A stretch of 22,914 nt of DNA, taken from the NCBI GenBank assembly GCA_020200935.1, contig JAIVHR010000001.1, positions 1 to 22,914 on the forward strand. The letters are read 5' to 3'. Under the pieces are notes generated by a model that saw only the letters and a list, made by a program, of their open reading frames with translations, did not search any database and was not told the DNA's origin. The DNA is from Sphingomonadales bacterium (lineage in GTDB: Bacteria; Pseudomonadota; Alphaproteobacteria; Sphingomonadales; Sphingomonadaceae). Both the position numbers and the translations under genes were made by a program. This document shows positions 6,943-14,734 of this stretch, one piece after another (position 1 is the stretch's first letter; every line of letters starts with the position of its first letter).

Positions 6943-7548
6943 ATGGTAAGTCAACTCAGCACTCTTCAAACGACGAGAATGAGAGGTATCGGATCACGAA
7001 AGTTAGATTGGGCTGTCCCAATAGCACTCGCGTTCCTATTACCTGCATGCGCGGAAAATGAAGACGAAGCGTTTGATACCGAAACCTATGGCGTTGCAGC
7101 GGAGGAGATGGTAGAGCTCGACGAGCCGGCCGAGCCCGTCGCGACCTGTGAAGATTCGCCGCCAAACGGCGCAATTCTTACGGATTCCAGACAATCAACT
7201 GGTGGCCCACATAACATTGCTATCGCCAACGGATCGAACGGGAATGCGATCGTCAATGTCCGTGACTGGGATTCGAACAATCTGGTATTGTCCTTTTTGG
7301 TTCTCCAAGCGGAACGAGCCGATGTCGGTGGAATTCCGGATGGTACCTACCGCATCCAGTATGCCTTTGGGGATGAGCTGGCCGAAGACTGCCAGTCGTT
7401 CACAGAGATTCAGGCGGCTTCCGTCGATCCCGAGGCCAATCATTTCGAACCAGGCTCACCCATGAGGCTCACCTACGAACTTCGGCCTCAGGTTGGCGGC
7501 AATTTCTCGGGCCAGCCTATAGACCCAGCGGAGTTTACGGGCGACTGA
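6943..7548 (+). CDS. Putative lipoprotein with small beta-rich domain, low GC
   Basis: This 201-residue product has a hydrophobic signal segment, WAVPIALAFLLPAC, ending in a lipobox-like LPAC, although Pro at -2 is unusual. An acidic linker follows (about residues 37-68). The C-terminal half contains GSNGNAIVNVRDWDSNNLVL, ADVGGIPDGTYRIQYAFGDE and DCQSFTEIQAASVDPEANHF. I recall this arrangement (NAIVkV.D, ..SF.V, GIPdGTYRi.yA.G, then a Phe-rich end) from small extracellular beta-sandwich domains in other bacteria, but I cannot name the family. The ATG has a strong GGGGGAGGG ribosome-binding site. Base composition over three sampled 60-base rows is about 47-55% GC against about 72% in a neighbouring row, which suggests recent acquisition or relaxed constraint. 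Confidence 0.7.
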   Translation: MVSQLSTLQTTRMRGIGSRKLDWAVPIALAFLLPACAENEDEAFDTETYGVAAEEMVELDEPAEPVATCEDSPPNGAILTDSRQSTGGPHNIAIANGSNGNAIVNVRDWDSNNLVLSFLVLQAERADVGGIPDGTYRIQYAFGDELAEDCQSFTEIQAASVDPEANHFEPGSPMRLTYELRPQVGGNFSGQPIDPAEFTGD

Positions 7549-7628
7549 TTAGAGCCACCCCGATTCGATCGCTCGGGCAAAAGGTGAAATGTCGTGGATT
7601 GGAGGCTCTCGCCCGCGGCCCGAGTTGC

Positions 7629-8525
<897 letters not shown>

Positions 8526-8695
8526 CGTCGCTCCTCCCTCTTTATCGCTAGGCTGCGGTCGCGGCGATCGCAATCTTCGCCGTGCGCAAGGATTGACCCA
8601 ATGCTGCGCCGCAGCGCAAAAACCGGGCCGCTTCTTGCACCGTGACGGATCATCTCTAGATTGCCCGCGGGTCGAGCAGCGAGAGGGAAGAGGCA

Positions 8696-9169
8696 TTGGC
8701 CGAAGCCAGCAGCGCCAAACCGAAAAGACGGCCGGATGGCGCGCTCTTGCTGTCGTTCCGGAAGGTCGATGGCGAAGAGCGGGTGAAGATCTCCTATCGA
8801 ACCGCACGCGGGCGTTCGACGAAGGCGGTCTTCGCCGCCAATGCCGATGTCGAAGGCGTTCTCGATCGCTGGAACGAAAGCGGCAAGCTCGATGCGCCGG
8901 ACCGCGAAATTCTCAACGATCACTCGCTCGAAGGCTGGACCGCCGGGACGATGAAATCGGACAAGAAACGGAACAAACCGCCCAGCCCATCCCAACGACT
9001 GAAGGACGCGTACAAGCGCCCTTCGATCTCGCCCAAGCAAGCGCGGCTGGCCAAAGAGGCCGAAGCGCTGGCCGCCCACAAGGACGAATATCGAAGCTAC
9101 TGGATGATCATCGGCTTGGTCACGCTGCTCTCGCTGATGCTGCTCGGCATTTCGTCAGGGGGATTCTGA
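8696..9169 (+). CDS. Basic protein with C-terminal membrane anchor, unknown function
   Basis: This 157-residue frame starts at TTG 8696, which is well placed after GAGAGGGAAGAGG; no usable ATG precedes the conserved-looking start. The N-terminal ~75 residues look folded (GALLLSFRKVDGEERVKISYRTARGR in pieces, then DVEGVLDRWNESGKLDAPDREIL). Next comes a Lys-, Pro- and Ser-rich linker (about 87-118) and finally a single hydrophobic helix (WMIIGLVTLLSLMLLGI) at the end, so it is probably tail-anchored in the inner membrane. I do not recognise a named family. It is divergent from the dienelactone hydrolase across 170 bp with no evident shared function. Confidence 0.68.
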   Translation: MAEASSAKPKRRPDGALLLSFRKVDGEERVKISYRTARGRSTKAVFAANADVEGVLDRWNESGKLDAPDREILNDHSLEGWTAGTMKSDKKRNKPPSPSQRLKDAYKRPSISPKQARLAKEAEALAAHKDEYRSYWMIIGLVTLLSLMLLGISSGGF

Positions 9170-9276
9170 TCGTTGCGTCCTGCTCGGGAGAGCCCTGTCA
9201 GGCGGATATAGGTTCTGATTTTCAATCGGGACGTGTTCCGGACAATCCTCCTGCGCACGCTCTCTCTTTCGAAAAC

Positions 9277-9363
9277 CGGTGGAGTCCCTCGCGCGCCCTT
9301 CGAACCAAGGCCGAGCCGAATTGGGCGGAAACTTGGTGGAGCCCCAAGAACAAATCTCGAACC
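9277..9363 (-). repeat. Two degenerate copies of the tRNA-Ala 3' end, in tandem with the tRNA
   Basis: Downstream of tRNA-Ala on the minus strand, two 30-nt segments (9334-9363 and 9277-9306) each begin GGTTCGA and end in GGCTCCACCA or the 8/10 match GACTCCACCG. These are the T-loop side and the acceptor/CCA end of the tRNA. The intervening 13 bases are unrelated to the tRNA T-arm. A similar TTTCC-like stretch follows each copy, and the copies are spaced 54 and 57 nt apart. They look like relics of tandem duplication or old attachment sites. Confidence 0.6.
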
Positions 9364-9387
9364 CAGGCGAAATCGATTTATGGAAAT

Positions 9388-9463
9388 TGGTGGAGCCGAG
9401 GGGGATCGAACCCCTGACCTCTACACTGCCAGTGTAGCGCTCTCCCAGCTGAGCTACGGCCCC
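9388..9463 (-). tRNA. tRNA-Ala (anticodon GGC)
   Basis: The minus strand folds into a complete 76-nt cloverleaf. The acceptor is GGGGCCG paired with CGGCTCC (one G-U), the D-arm GCTC/GAGC, the anticodon stem CTACA/TGTAG with loop CTGGCAG giving anticodon GGC, the T-arm AGGGG/CCCCT with loop TTCGATC, then discriminator A and encoded CCA. It lies 48 nt downstream of the TIGR02300-type gene on the same strand. Confidence 0.97.
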
Positions 9464-9474
9464 ATCAGGTGCGA

Positions 9475-9496
9475 GCGGCGCGTTTAGCGGCGCCGC
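9475..9496 (-). other. Hairpin between the TIGR02300-type gene and tRNA-Ala
   Basis: A perfect 7-bp stem, GCGGCGC with GCGCCGC around an 8-nt loop, lies between the upstream stop codon and the tRNA 5' end. There is no T-run after it, so it may mark a processing or pausing site rather than a terminator. Confidence 0.35.
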
Positions 9497-9511
9497 CCGG
9501 CATTCGCAAGA

Positions 9512-9850
9512 CTAGCTGTCGTCTTCCTTGTCGGCGTCGCCGGTATCGACCTGGATATCGTCGTCGCCGCCGATATCGACCTCGTCGTCCGGGTTGCCTT
9601 CCTCGTCCTCGTCGATATCGAGATCCTCCTCCTCGTCATCGGCGAGATCGGAATCGTCGGACTTTTCCTTTTCGTCCTTCTTTTCCTCGTCGAAAGGCAG
9701 CGGCTGCTTGGATTTGAGAACCGGCTCGGGCTCCCATTCCACGCCGCATTCCTCGTTGATGCAGGTGACCGGATCGTCATTGCCGAGATCGTAAAAGCGC
9801 TCTCCGCATTTCGGGCAAGTCCGCTTCGTGCCCCATTCTGGCTTCACCAT
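9512..9850 (-). CDS. TIGR02300-type zinc-ribbon protein with acidic tail
   Basis: This 112-residue protein starts MVKPEWGTKRTCPKCGERFYDLG, the hallmark of the small alphaproteobacterial family whose members carry a FYDLN-like motif after a CPxCG knuckle (here FYDLG). Four cysteines (C12, C15, C30, C35) could bind one zinc. From about residue 55 the chain is almost entirely Asp, Glu, Lys and Ser, with long runs of acidic residues. The function of the family is not established. The gene is divergent from aroA and upstream of tRNA-Ala, an arrangement I recall from other alphaproteobacteria, which supports the identification. The start at 9850 is chosen because the family motif begins immediately there. 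Confidence 0.87.
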   Translation of the reverse strand: MVKPEWGTKRTCPKCGERFYDLGNDDPVTCINEECGVEWEPEPVLKSKQPLPFDEEKKDEKEKSDDSDLADDEEEDLDIDEDEEGNPDDEVDIGGDDDIQVDTGDADKEDDS

Positions 9851-9979
9851 GGGTGTTCCATGCCTTTCGTCGCAAATTCGTCTGAAAGTCGGGCGGTGCC
9901 CGCAACAGGGCCGCGCGCTTGCCACATGGGAAGGCCACTGTCAAAAGCCAAGGCCCCTGCCCGAACTCGATCCGATGCG

Positions 9980-11311
9980 ATGTCCGAACCCGCCGATCCC
10001 CAGACCTTCAGGCCCACAGGGCCGCTGCGTGGAAGTCTGCGCGCGCCGGGCGATAAGTCGATCGGGCACCGGGCGCTGATCTGCGCGGCGATGGCGGTCG
10101 GCGAGAGCCGGATATCCGGGCTCGATGTAAGCGGCGACATCGCCGCGACGGCGCGCGCGCTCGCGGCGATGGGAGCGGTCCTGAAGCGCCACGGAGCCGA
10201 CTGGAGCGTGCATGGCGTCGGTGTCGGAGGTTTGCTGCAACCCGCCGGCGTCATCGACATGGGCAACAGCGGAACCGGCGCGCGGCTGCTGATCGGTCTC
10301 GCGGCGAGCCACACGATCGAGGCGGTCTTCACCGGCGACGCCTCGCTGCGCCGGCGCCCGATGGACAGGATCATCGAACCGTTGGGCCGGATCGGCGCGG
10401 ATTTCACGGCCTCGCCGGGCGGGCGCCTGCCGCTGACCGTCCGCGGCGCGATGCCGGCGATGCCGATCGGCTATCGCCTTCCCCTGCCCTCGGCGCAGGT
10501 CAAATCGGCGATCCTCTGCGCCGCGCTCAACACGCCGGGGACAACCCGGATCGTCGAGCCCGAGCCGAGCCGCGACCATAGCGAGCGGATGCTGGCGTGT
10601 TTCGGCGCCGAGATTGTCGTCGGCGAGGAGAAGGGCGAGCGCGTCATCGAATTGACCGGCGAAGCGGATTTGACGGCGCAGGACATCGCCATCCCCGGCG
10701 ACCCGTCGTCAGCCGCCTTCCCGCTGGTCGCGGCGCTGATCGTGCAGGGTTCCGATGTCACGATCGAGAATGTCTGTATCAATCCGACCCGAACCGGGCT
10801 GTTCGATGTGCTCCTCGAGATGGGCGCCGACATCACCTATGAGAATACGCGCGACCTCGACGGCGAAGCCGTGGCCGACATTCGCGCCCGTCATTCGTCA
10901 TTGAACGCCGTCGACGTCCCGCCCGAAATCGCCCCACGCATGATCGACGAATATCCGATCCTCTTCGTCGCCGCCTCGATCGCCGAGGGTCGGACGGAAG
11001 CACGCGCTCTCGGCGAGCTGCGCTACAAGGAATCGGACCGGCTCGAAGCGATGGCGATTGCGCTGGAGGCGCTCGGCATCGCTGTCGAGCGGTTCGACGA
11101 CAGACTGGCGATCACCGGCAGCGGCGGTAATCCGCTCGGCGGCCCCGAAGCCGTGCCGCTCGATGCAGCCGGCGATCACCGCATCGCGATGAGCCTCGCC
11201 ATCGCCGGTCTGGCGAGCCGCGGCGGCGTGACGATCGACGATATGCGCCCCGTCGCCACCAGCTACCCGGCTTTCGCCGCCGACCTTGCCGCGCTAGGGC
11301 CGGAGGCATGA
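9980..11311 (+). CDS. aroA: 3-phosphoshikimate 1-carboxyvinyltransferase (EPSP synthase)
   Basis: AroA transfers the enolpyruvyl group of phosphoenolpyruvate to shikimate 3-phosphate, the sixth step of the shikimate pathway. The 443-residue product shows LRAPGDKSIGHRAL near the N-terminus, with the substrate-binding Lys-Ser of the PGDKS motif, then DMGNSGTGARLL (about residue 94), PSAQVKSAI, PGDPSSAAFPLVAALI and YKESDRLEAM (about residue 350). Length and motifs fit the class common in alphaproteobacteria. Two details differ from the commonest form: the usual SISHR reads SIGHR here, and the position matching E. coli Gly96 is Gly. The ATG at 9980 gives the family-typical N-terminus although its ribosome-binding site is weak. 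The stop overlaps the cmk start by 4 nt. Confidence 0.94.
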   Translation: MSEPADPQTFRPTGPLRGSLRAPGDKSIGHRALICAAMAVGESRISGLDVSGDIAATARALAAMGAVLKRHGADWSVHGVGVGGLLQPAGVIDMGNSGTGARLLIGLAASHTIEAVFTGDASLRRRPMDRIIEPLGRIGADFTASPGGRLPLTVRGAMPAMPIGYRLPLPSAQVKSAILCAALNTPGTTRIVEPEPSRDHSERMLACFGAEIVVGEEKGERVIELTGEADLTAQDIAIPGDPSSAAFPLVAALIVQGSDVTIENVCINPTRTGLFDVLLEMGADITYENTRDLDGEAVADIRARHSSLNAVDVPPEIAPRMIDEYPILFVAASIAEGRTEARALGELRYKESDRLEAMAIALEALGIAVERFDDRLAITGSGGNPLGGPEAVPLDAAGDHRIAMSLAIAGLASRGGVTIDDMRPVATSYPAFAADLAALGPEA

Positions 11312-11934
11312 TCATCGCTGTCGATGGACCCGCCGCTTCGGGCAAGGGCACGATCGCCCGGGCGCTCGCGAAGCATTTCGGGCTGCCCTGGCTCGATACC
11401 GGCCTGCTCTATAGCGCGGTCGGCATCAGAGTGATGCGCGCCGGCGGCAATCCCGACGATCCGGCCGACGCGCTGGCGGCGGTGAATTTCGACGATGCGC
11501 TGCTCGACGACCCTGCGCTGCGCAGCGAAGAGGCCGGCCGGCTCGCCTCGCGCGTCTCGGTGCATGCCGCCGTCCGCGCCGCGCTCGCCGAGCACCAGCG
11601 CGCCTTTGCCGACCGGCCCGGCGGCGCGGTGATCGACGGACGCGATATCGGCACCGTCATCGCACCCGGCGCCGACGCCAAGCTCTTCGTGACGGCGAGC
11701 CCAGAACAACGCGCCAGGCGTCGCCATCGCGACGAACTGTCGCGGAATGCCGATGCCGATTACGACGCGATCCTCGCCGATATCGTCGAACGCGACCGCC
11801 GCGACAGCGAGCGCTCGGCATCGCCGCTGGTCCGCGCCGACGATGCGGACTTGCTCGATACGTCCGATCTCACTATATCGGCGGCCGTCCGGCGGGCCAT
11901 TGAGCTTGTCGAGGCTCGAAAGGGCAAGCGGTAA
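11308..11934 (+). CDS. cmk: (d)CMP kinase
   Basis: Cytidylate kinase phosphorylates CMP and dCMP with ATP in pyrimidine nucleotide salvage. The 208-residue product starts MIIAVDGPAASGKGT with the Walker A loop at residues 7-15. It continues with WLDTGLLYSAVG (the CMP-side motif, usually DTGxxYRA), IDGRDIGTVIAPGAD and a lid-like stretch ERDRRDSERSASPL. Length is normal. The ATG overlaps the aroA stop in an ATGA junction, so translation is probably coupled. The order aroA-cmk-rpsA is conserved across alphaproteobacteria. Confidence 0.95.
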   Translation: MIIAVDGPAASGKGTIARALAKHFGLPWLDTGLLYSAVGIRVMRAGGNPDDPADALAAVNFDDALLDDPALRSEEAGRLASRVSVHAAVRAALAEHQRAFADRPGGAVIDGRDIGTVIAPGADAKLFVTASPEQRARRRHRDELSRNADADYDAILADIVERDRRDSERSASPLVRADDADLLDTSDLTISAAVRRAIELVEARKGKR

Positions 11935-12016
11935 GAACCGCATCCCATAGCCAGGTGTGTCAGGGCGGCGCGGAGTTCGCGGCGTTCTCGGCGCACATTT
12001 TTGTTTGATCAAGACC

Positions 12017-12040
12017 TCCGGAACCAACCGGACGGCCGGA
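12017..12040 (+). promoter_or_regulatory. Possible rpsA leader hairpin
   Basis: TCCGG at 12017-12021 can pair with either of two CCGGA copies, at 12028-12032 or 12036-12040, just upstream of the AAGGAAA ribosome-binding site of rpsA. S1 autoregulates its own translation through leader structure in gammaproteobacteria. A similar role here is only suggested by position. Confidence 0.25.
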
Positions 12041-12066
12041 ATAATAAACGTAAGGAAATCAATTCT

Positions 12067-13761
12067 ATGGCAACTTCCGCCACTCCCACCCGCGACGATT
12101 TCGAAAAAATGCTCGACGAGAGCCTCGGCGACACCGAGAGCTTCGAAGGCCAGGTGGTCAAGGGCACCGTCACGGGAATCGAGAATGATCTCGCGGTGAT
12201 CGATGTCGGCCTCAAATCCGAAGGCCGCGTGCCGCTGCGCGAATTCGCTTCGCCGGGGAAAAAGGCCGAGCTTTCGGTCGGCGACGAGGTCGAAGTCTAT
12301 GTCGACCGGGTCGAGAATGCGCATGGCGAGGCCATGCTGTCGCGCGACCGCGCCCGCCGCGAAGCGGCCTGGGACAGGCTCGAGGCCGAATATGACAAGG
12401 AGGCCCGCATCGAGGGCACGATTTTCGGCCGGGTCAAGGGCGGCTTCACCGTCGATCTCGGCGGCGCAGTGGCCTTCCTGCCCGGCAGCCAGGTCGATAT
12501 CCGCCCGGTCCGCGACGTCACCCCGCTGATGGACATCCCGCAGCCCTTCCAGATCCTCAAGATGGACCGGAAGCGCGGCAATATCGTCGTTTCGCGACGC
12601 GCGATACTCGAAGAAACGCGCGCCGAAGAGCGCAGCGACCTGATCCAGTCGCTGACCGAAAACCAGGTGATCGAGGGCGTCGTCAAGAACATCACCGATT
12701 ACGGCGCCTTCGTCGATCTCGGCGGCATCGACGGTCTGCTCCATGTCACCGACATGAGCTACAAGCGGATCAACCATCCGTCCGAGATGGTCAATATCGG
12801 CGACAAGGTCACCGTCCAGATCGTCCGCATCAACCGCGAAACCCAACGCATCAGCCTCGGCATGAAGCAGCTCGAGACAGATCCCTGGGAAGGCGCGAGC
12901 GCCAAATATCCGGTCGACACCCGGTTCACCGGCCGCGTCACCAACATCACCGATTATGGCGCCTTCGTCGAGCTCGAGCCCGGCATCGAAGGCCTGGTCC
13001 ACGTCTCCGAAATGAGCTGGACCAAGAAGAACGTCCATCCCGGCAAGATCATCTCGACCTCCGAGCAGGTCGAGGTCGTGATTCTCGAGGTCGATGAGGA
13101 GAAGCGGCGGATCAGCCTGGGCCTCAAGCAGGCGATGGACAATCCCTGGGACAGCTTCGCGGAGAAATTCCCGGTCGGCACCGAAGTCGAGGGCGAAGTC
13201 AAGAACGCCACCGAGTTCGGGCTGTTCGTCGGCCTCGAAGGCGATGTCGACGGCATGGTCCATATGTCCGATATCGCCTGGGGCATGTCGGGCGAGGAAG
13301 CGCTCAACATCCATCACAAGGGCGAGACGGTCAAAGCCGTGGTGCTCGATGTCGATGCCGAGAAGGAGCGCATCAGCCTCGGCATGAAGCAGCTCGAGCG
13401 CGGCGGGCCCTCGGCGGGCGGCGCCACCGGCGATATCCGCAAGGGCCAGATCCGCACCGTGACCGTGCTCGACGTCAAGGACGGCGGACTCGACGTGCAG
13501 GCCGAGGATGACGGGCCCACCGGCTTCGTCAAACGTTCGGATCTCGGCCGCGACCGCGACGAACAGCGGCCGGACCGCTTCCAGGTCGGCCAGAAGTTCG
13601 ACGCGATGGTGGTCGGCTTCGACCGCTCGAAGAAACCCAACTTCTCGATCAAGGCGCTTCAGGCCGCCGAGGAGAAGCAGGCGGTCGAGCAGTATGGATC
13701 GACCGATTCAGGCGCCAGCCTTGGCGATATTCTGGGCGAGGCGCTCAAGCAGAAGGACTGA
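12067..13761 (+). CDS. rpsA: 30S ribosomal protein S1
   Basis: S1 binds mRNA and delivers it to the 30S platform, aiding initiation on structured leaders. The 564-residue product contains six S1/OB-type repeats. They begin at about residue 23 (GQVVKGTVTGIENDLAVIDVG), 112 (ARIEGTIFGRVKGGFTVDLG), 200 (VIEGVVKNITDYGAFVDLGG), 285 (RFTGRVTNITDYGAFVEL), 374 (GTEVEGEVKNATEFGLFVGL) and 460 (GQIRTVTVLDVKDGGLDVQA). Repeats 3 and 4 are the most canonical; repeat 6 is the most diverged, as usual. Length matches alphaproteobacterial S1. The ATG at 12067 follows AAGGAAA; in-frame codons upstream to 12001 lie in the leader and were not used. A terminator-like hairpin follows the stop. Confidence 0.96.
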   Translation: MATSATPTRDDFEKMLDESLGDTESFEGQVVKGTVTGIENDLAVIDVGLKSEGRVPLREFASPGKKAELSVGDEVEVYVDRVENAHGEAMLSRDRARREAAWDRLEAEYDKEARIEGTIFGRVKGGFTVDLGGAVAFLPGSQVDIRPVRDVTPLMDIPQPFQILKMDRKRGNIVVSRRAILEETRAEERSDLIQSLTENQVIEGVVKNITDYGAFVDLGGIDGLLHVTDMSYKRINHPSEMVNIGDKVTVQIVRINRETQRISLGMKQLETDPWEGASAKYPVDTRFTGRVTNITDYGAFVELEPGIEGLVHVSEMSWTKKNVHPGKIISTSEQVEVVILEVDEEKRRISLGLKQAMDNPWDSFAEKFPVGTEVEGEVKNATEFGLFVGLEGDVDGMVHMSDIAWGMSGEEALNIHHKGETVKAVVLDVDAEKERISLGMKQLERGGPSAGGATGDIRKGQIRTVTVLDVKDGGLDVQAEDDGPTGFVKRSDLGRDRDEQRPDRFQVGQKFDAMVVGFDRSKKPNFSIKALQAAEEKQAVEQYGSTDSGASLGDILGEALKQKD

Positions 13762-13783
13762 CCCTTCGCGACGAAAAAAGTCA

Positions 13784-13835
13784 GGCGCGAGTCGGGCGGG
13801 GGTCACGGACCCTCATCCGGCCGCGCCAACTTTTT
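13784..13835 (+). terminator. Rho-independent terminator of rpsA
   Basis: An outer stem GGCGCG (13784-13789) with CGCGCC (13822-13827) and an inner stem GGGTC with GACCC around ACG (13800-13812) are followed by AAC and five T residues. The stem is imperfect between the two paired blocks. It lies 23 nt after the rpsA stop codon. Confidence 0.6.
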
Positions 13836-13935
13836 GTCCACAGCTGGGACGTTCGTCGTAAAATACTGATTTTTCATGGAATGCCACTTGTATCCCAAAA
13901 CGATTTGAAATAGTTTCCGAAGCGCAACATTGATC

Positions 13936-13941
13936 TATATT
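13936..13941 (+). promoter_or_regulatory. Candidate -10 element for ihfB
   Basis: TATATT at 13936-13941 lies in the AT-rich tract (about 13855-13945) between the rpsA terminator and ihfB, 58 nt before the ihfB start. A TTGAAA at 13905-13910 is too far away (25 nt) to be its -35 partner, so the promoter call is tentative. The rest of the 237-bp gap holds only the terminator and this AT-rich stretch. Confidence 0.3.
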
Positions 13942-13998
13942 AGCGTTGTGCCATGTGTATGGCGGTATCGATCAAGACATCTGCGGGGAGGCATACTG

Positions 13999-14283
13999 AT
14001 GATTCGTTCGGAACTGGTGCAGAAGCTCGCCGGCGAGAATCCCGATCTCGCCGCAAAGGATGTCGAACGGATCGTCGGCACGTTTTTCGACAGCATCACC
14101 GAGCAGCTCGCCCGCGACGGCCGCGTCGAACTGCGTGGTTTCGGCGCCTTCTCGACCCGCCGGCGCCAGGCGCGCACCGGCCGCAATCCGCGCACCGGCG
14201 AGGCGGTTCAGGTGCCAGCCAAGCGCGTGCCCTATTTCAAGCCCGGCAAGGAAATGCGCGAGCGGCTCAATATGGAAGGGTGA
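13999..14283 (+). CDS. ihfB: Integration host factor subunit beta
   Basis: IhfB pairs with IhfA to bend DNA sharply at specific sites in recombination, replication and transcription. The 94-residue product has the HU/IHF fold sequence: [21 protein letters not shown], then [26 protein letters not shown], with the intercalating Pro in RNPRTGE, and [20 protein letters not shown]. The last segment is characteristic of the beta subunit rather than HU. A GGGGAGG ribosome-binding site precedes the ATG at 13999. Its position directly after rpsA is the conserved location in proteobacteria. Confidence 0.94.
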   Translation: MIRSELVQKLAGENPDLAAKDVERIVGTFFDSITEQLARDGRVELRGFGAFSTRRRQARTGRNPRTGEAVQVPAKRVPYFKPGKEMRERLNMEG

Positions 14284-14365
14284 GGGTCCGCGTCTTCGCT
14301 CTCCGCCGCCGCCGCATCGCGGGGCTTGACCTTTCCTCGACCCATCGTCCACGCGGGGCCGCAAT

Positions 14366-14452
14366 GCGGACGTGGCGGAACCGGTAGACGCTGCAGACTT
14401 AAAATCTGCTTCCCGTAAGGGAGTGCGGGTTCAAATCCCGCCGTCCGCACCA
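14366..14452 (+). tRNA. tRNA-Leu (anticodon UAA)
   Basis: An 87-nt tRNA with a long variable arm, as expected for leucine. The acceptor is GCGGACG paired with CGTCCGC, the anticodon stem GCAGA/TCTGC with loop CTTAAAA giving anticodon TAA, the variable arm TTCCCGTAAGGGAG, the T-arm GCGGG/CCCGC with loop TTCAAAT, then discriminator A and encoded CCA. It lies 82 nt downstream of ihfB. Confidence 0.97.
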
Positions 14453-14508
14453 GAAGATCGTGAACCGACCGCCGGGCCGCGCGTTTCTCCCGCAGAAGGA
14501 GATGCGCC

Positions 14509-14667
14509 ATGCCCCTGCACGATCCGAAACCGGTCAACGAGAAAAAGCCACCCGAGGATCCGGTCGGCGAAATGACGCCCGACGAGGGACGCGGCTCGGA
14601 CGACCTCAAGCCGCAGGAACAGAAGAACAAGGTCGACAATCCCAAGGACAATCCCGGAACAAGCTGA
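14509..14667 (+). CDS. Small hydrophilic protein of 52 residues, unknown function
   Basis: The ATG at 14509 opens a 52-codon frame ending in TGA at 14665-14667. A strong AAGGAG lies 7 nt upstream, the best evidence that it is translated. The product starts MPLHDPKPVNEKKPPEDPVG and ends NPKDNPGTS. It is almost free of hydrophobic residues and rich in Pro, Asp, Glu, Lys and Asn, so it is probably intrinsically disordered. I recall small proteins of this composition in sphingomonads but cannot name a family. It sits alone between tRNA-Leu and the solute-binding gene. Confidence 0.6.
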   Translation: MPLHDPKPVNEKKPPEDPVGEMTPDEGRGSDDLKPQEQKNKVDNPKDNPGTS

Positions 14668-14734
14668 CCGCCCGGCGCACGACGCACCATTACGGGCTTA
14701 GGGATCGGCGCGCGGCTTGCTAAGGCTTGCGGCC

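Noticed and set aside
11263..13317. 684-codon open frame on the minus strand opposite cmk and rpsA
   Set aside because: Antisense shadow of high-GC coding sequence. The plus strand encodes unmistakable Cmk and S1.
13834..13842. TTGTCCACA, one mismatch from a DnaA box
   Set aside because: A single site inside the rpsA terminator tail, with no cluster of boxes or AT-rich unwinding region, so no origin can be supported.
14325..14331. CTTGACC upstream of tRNA-Leu as a -35 element
   Set aside because: No acceptable -10 hexamer lies 16-18 nt downstream, so I do not call a promoter.
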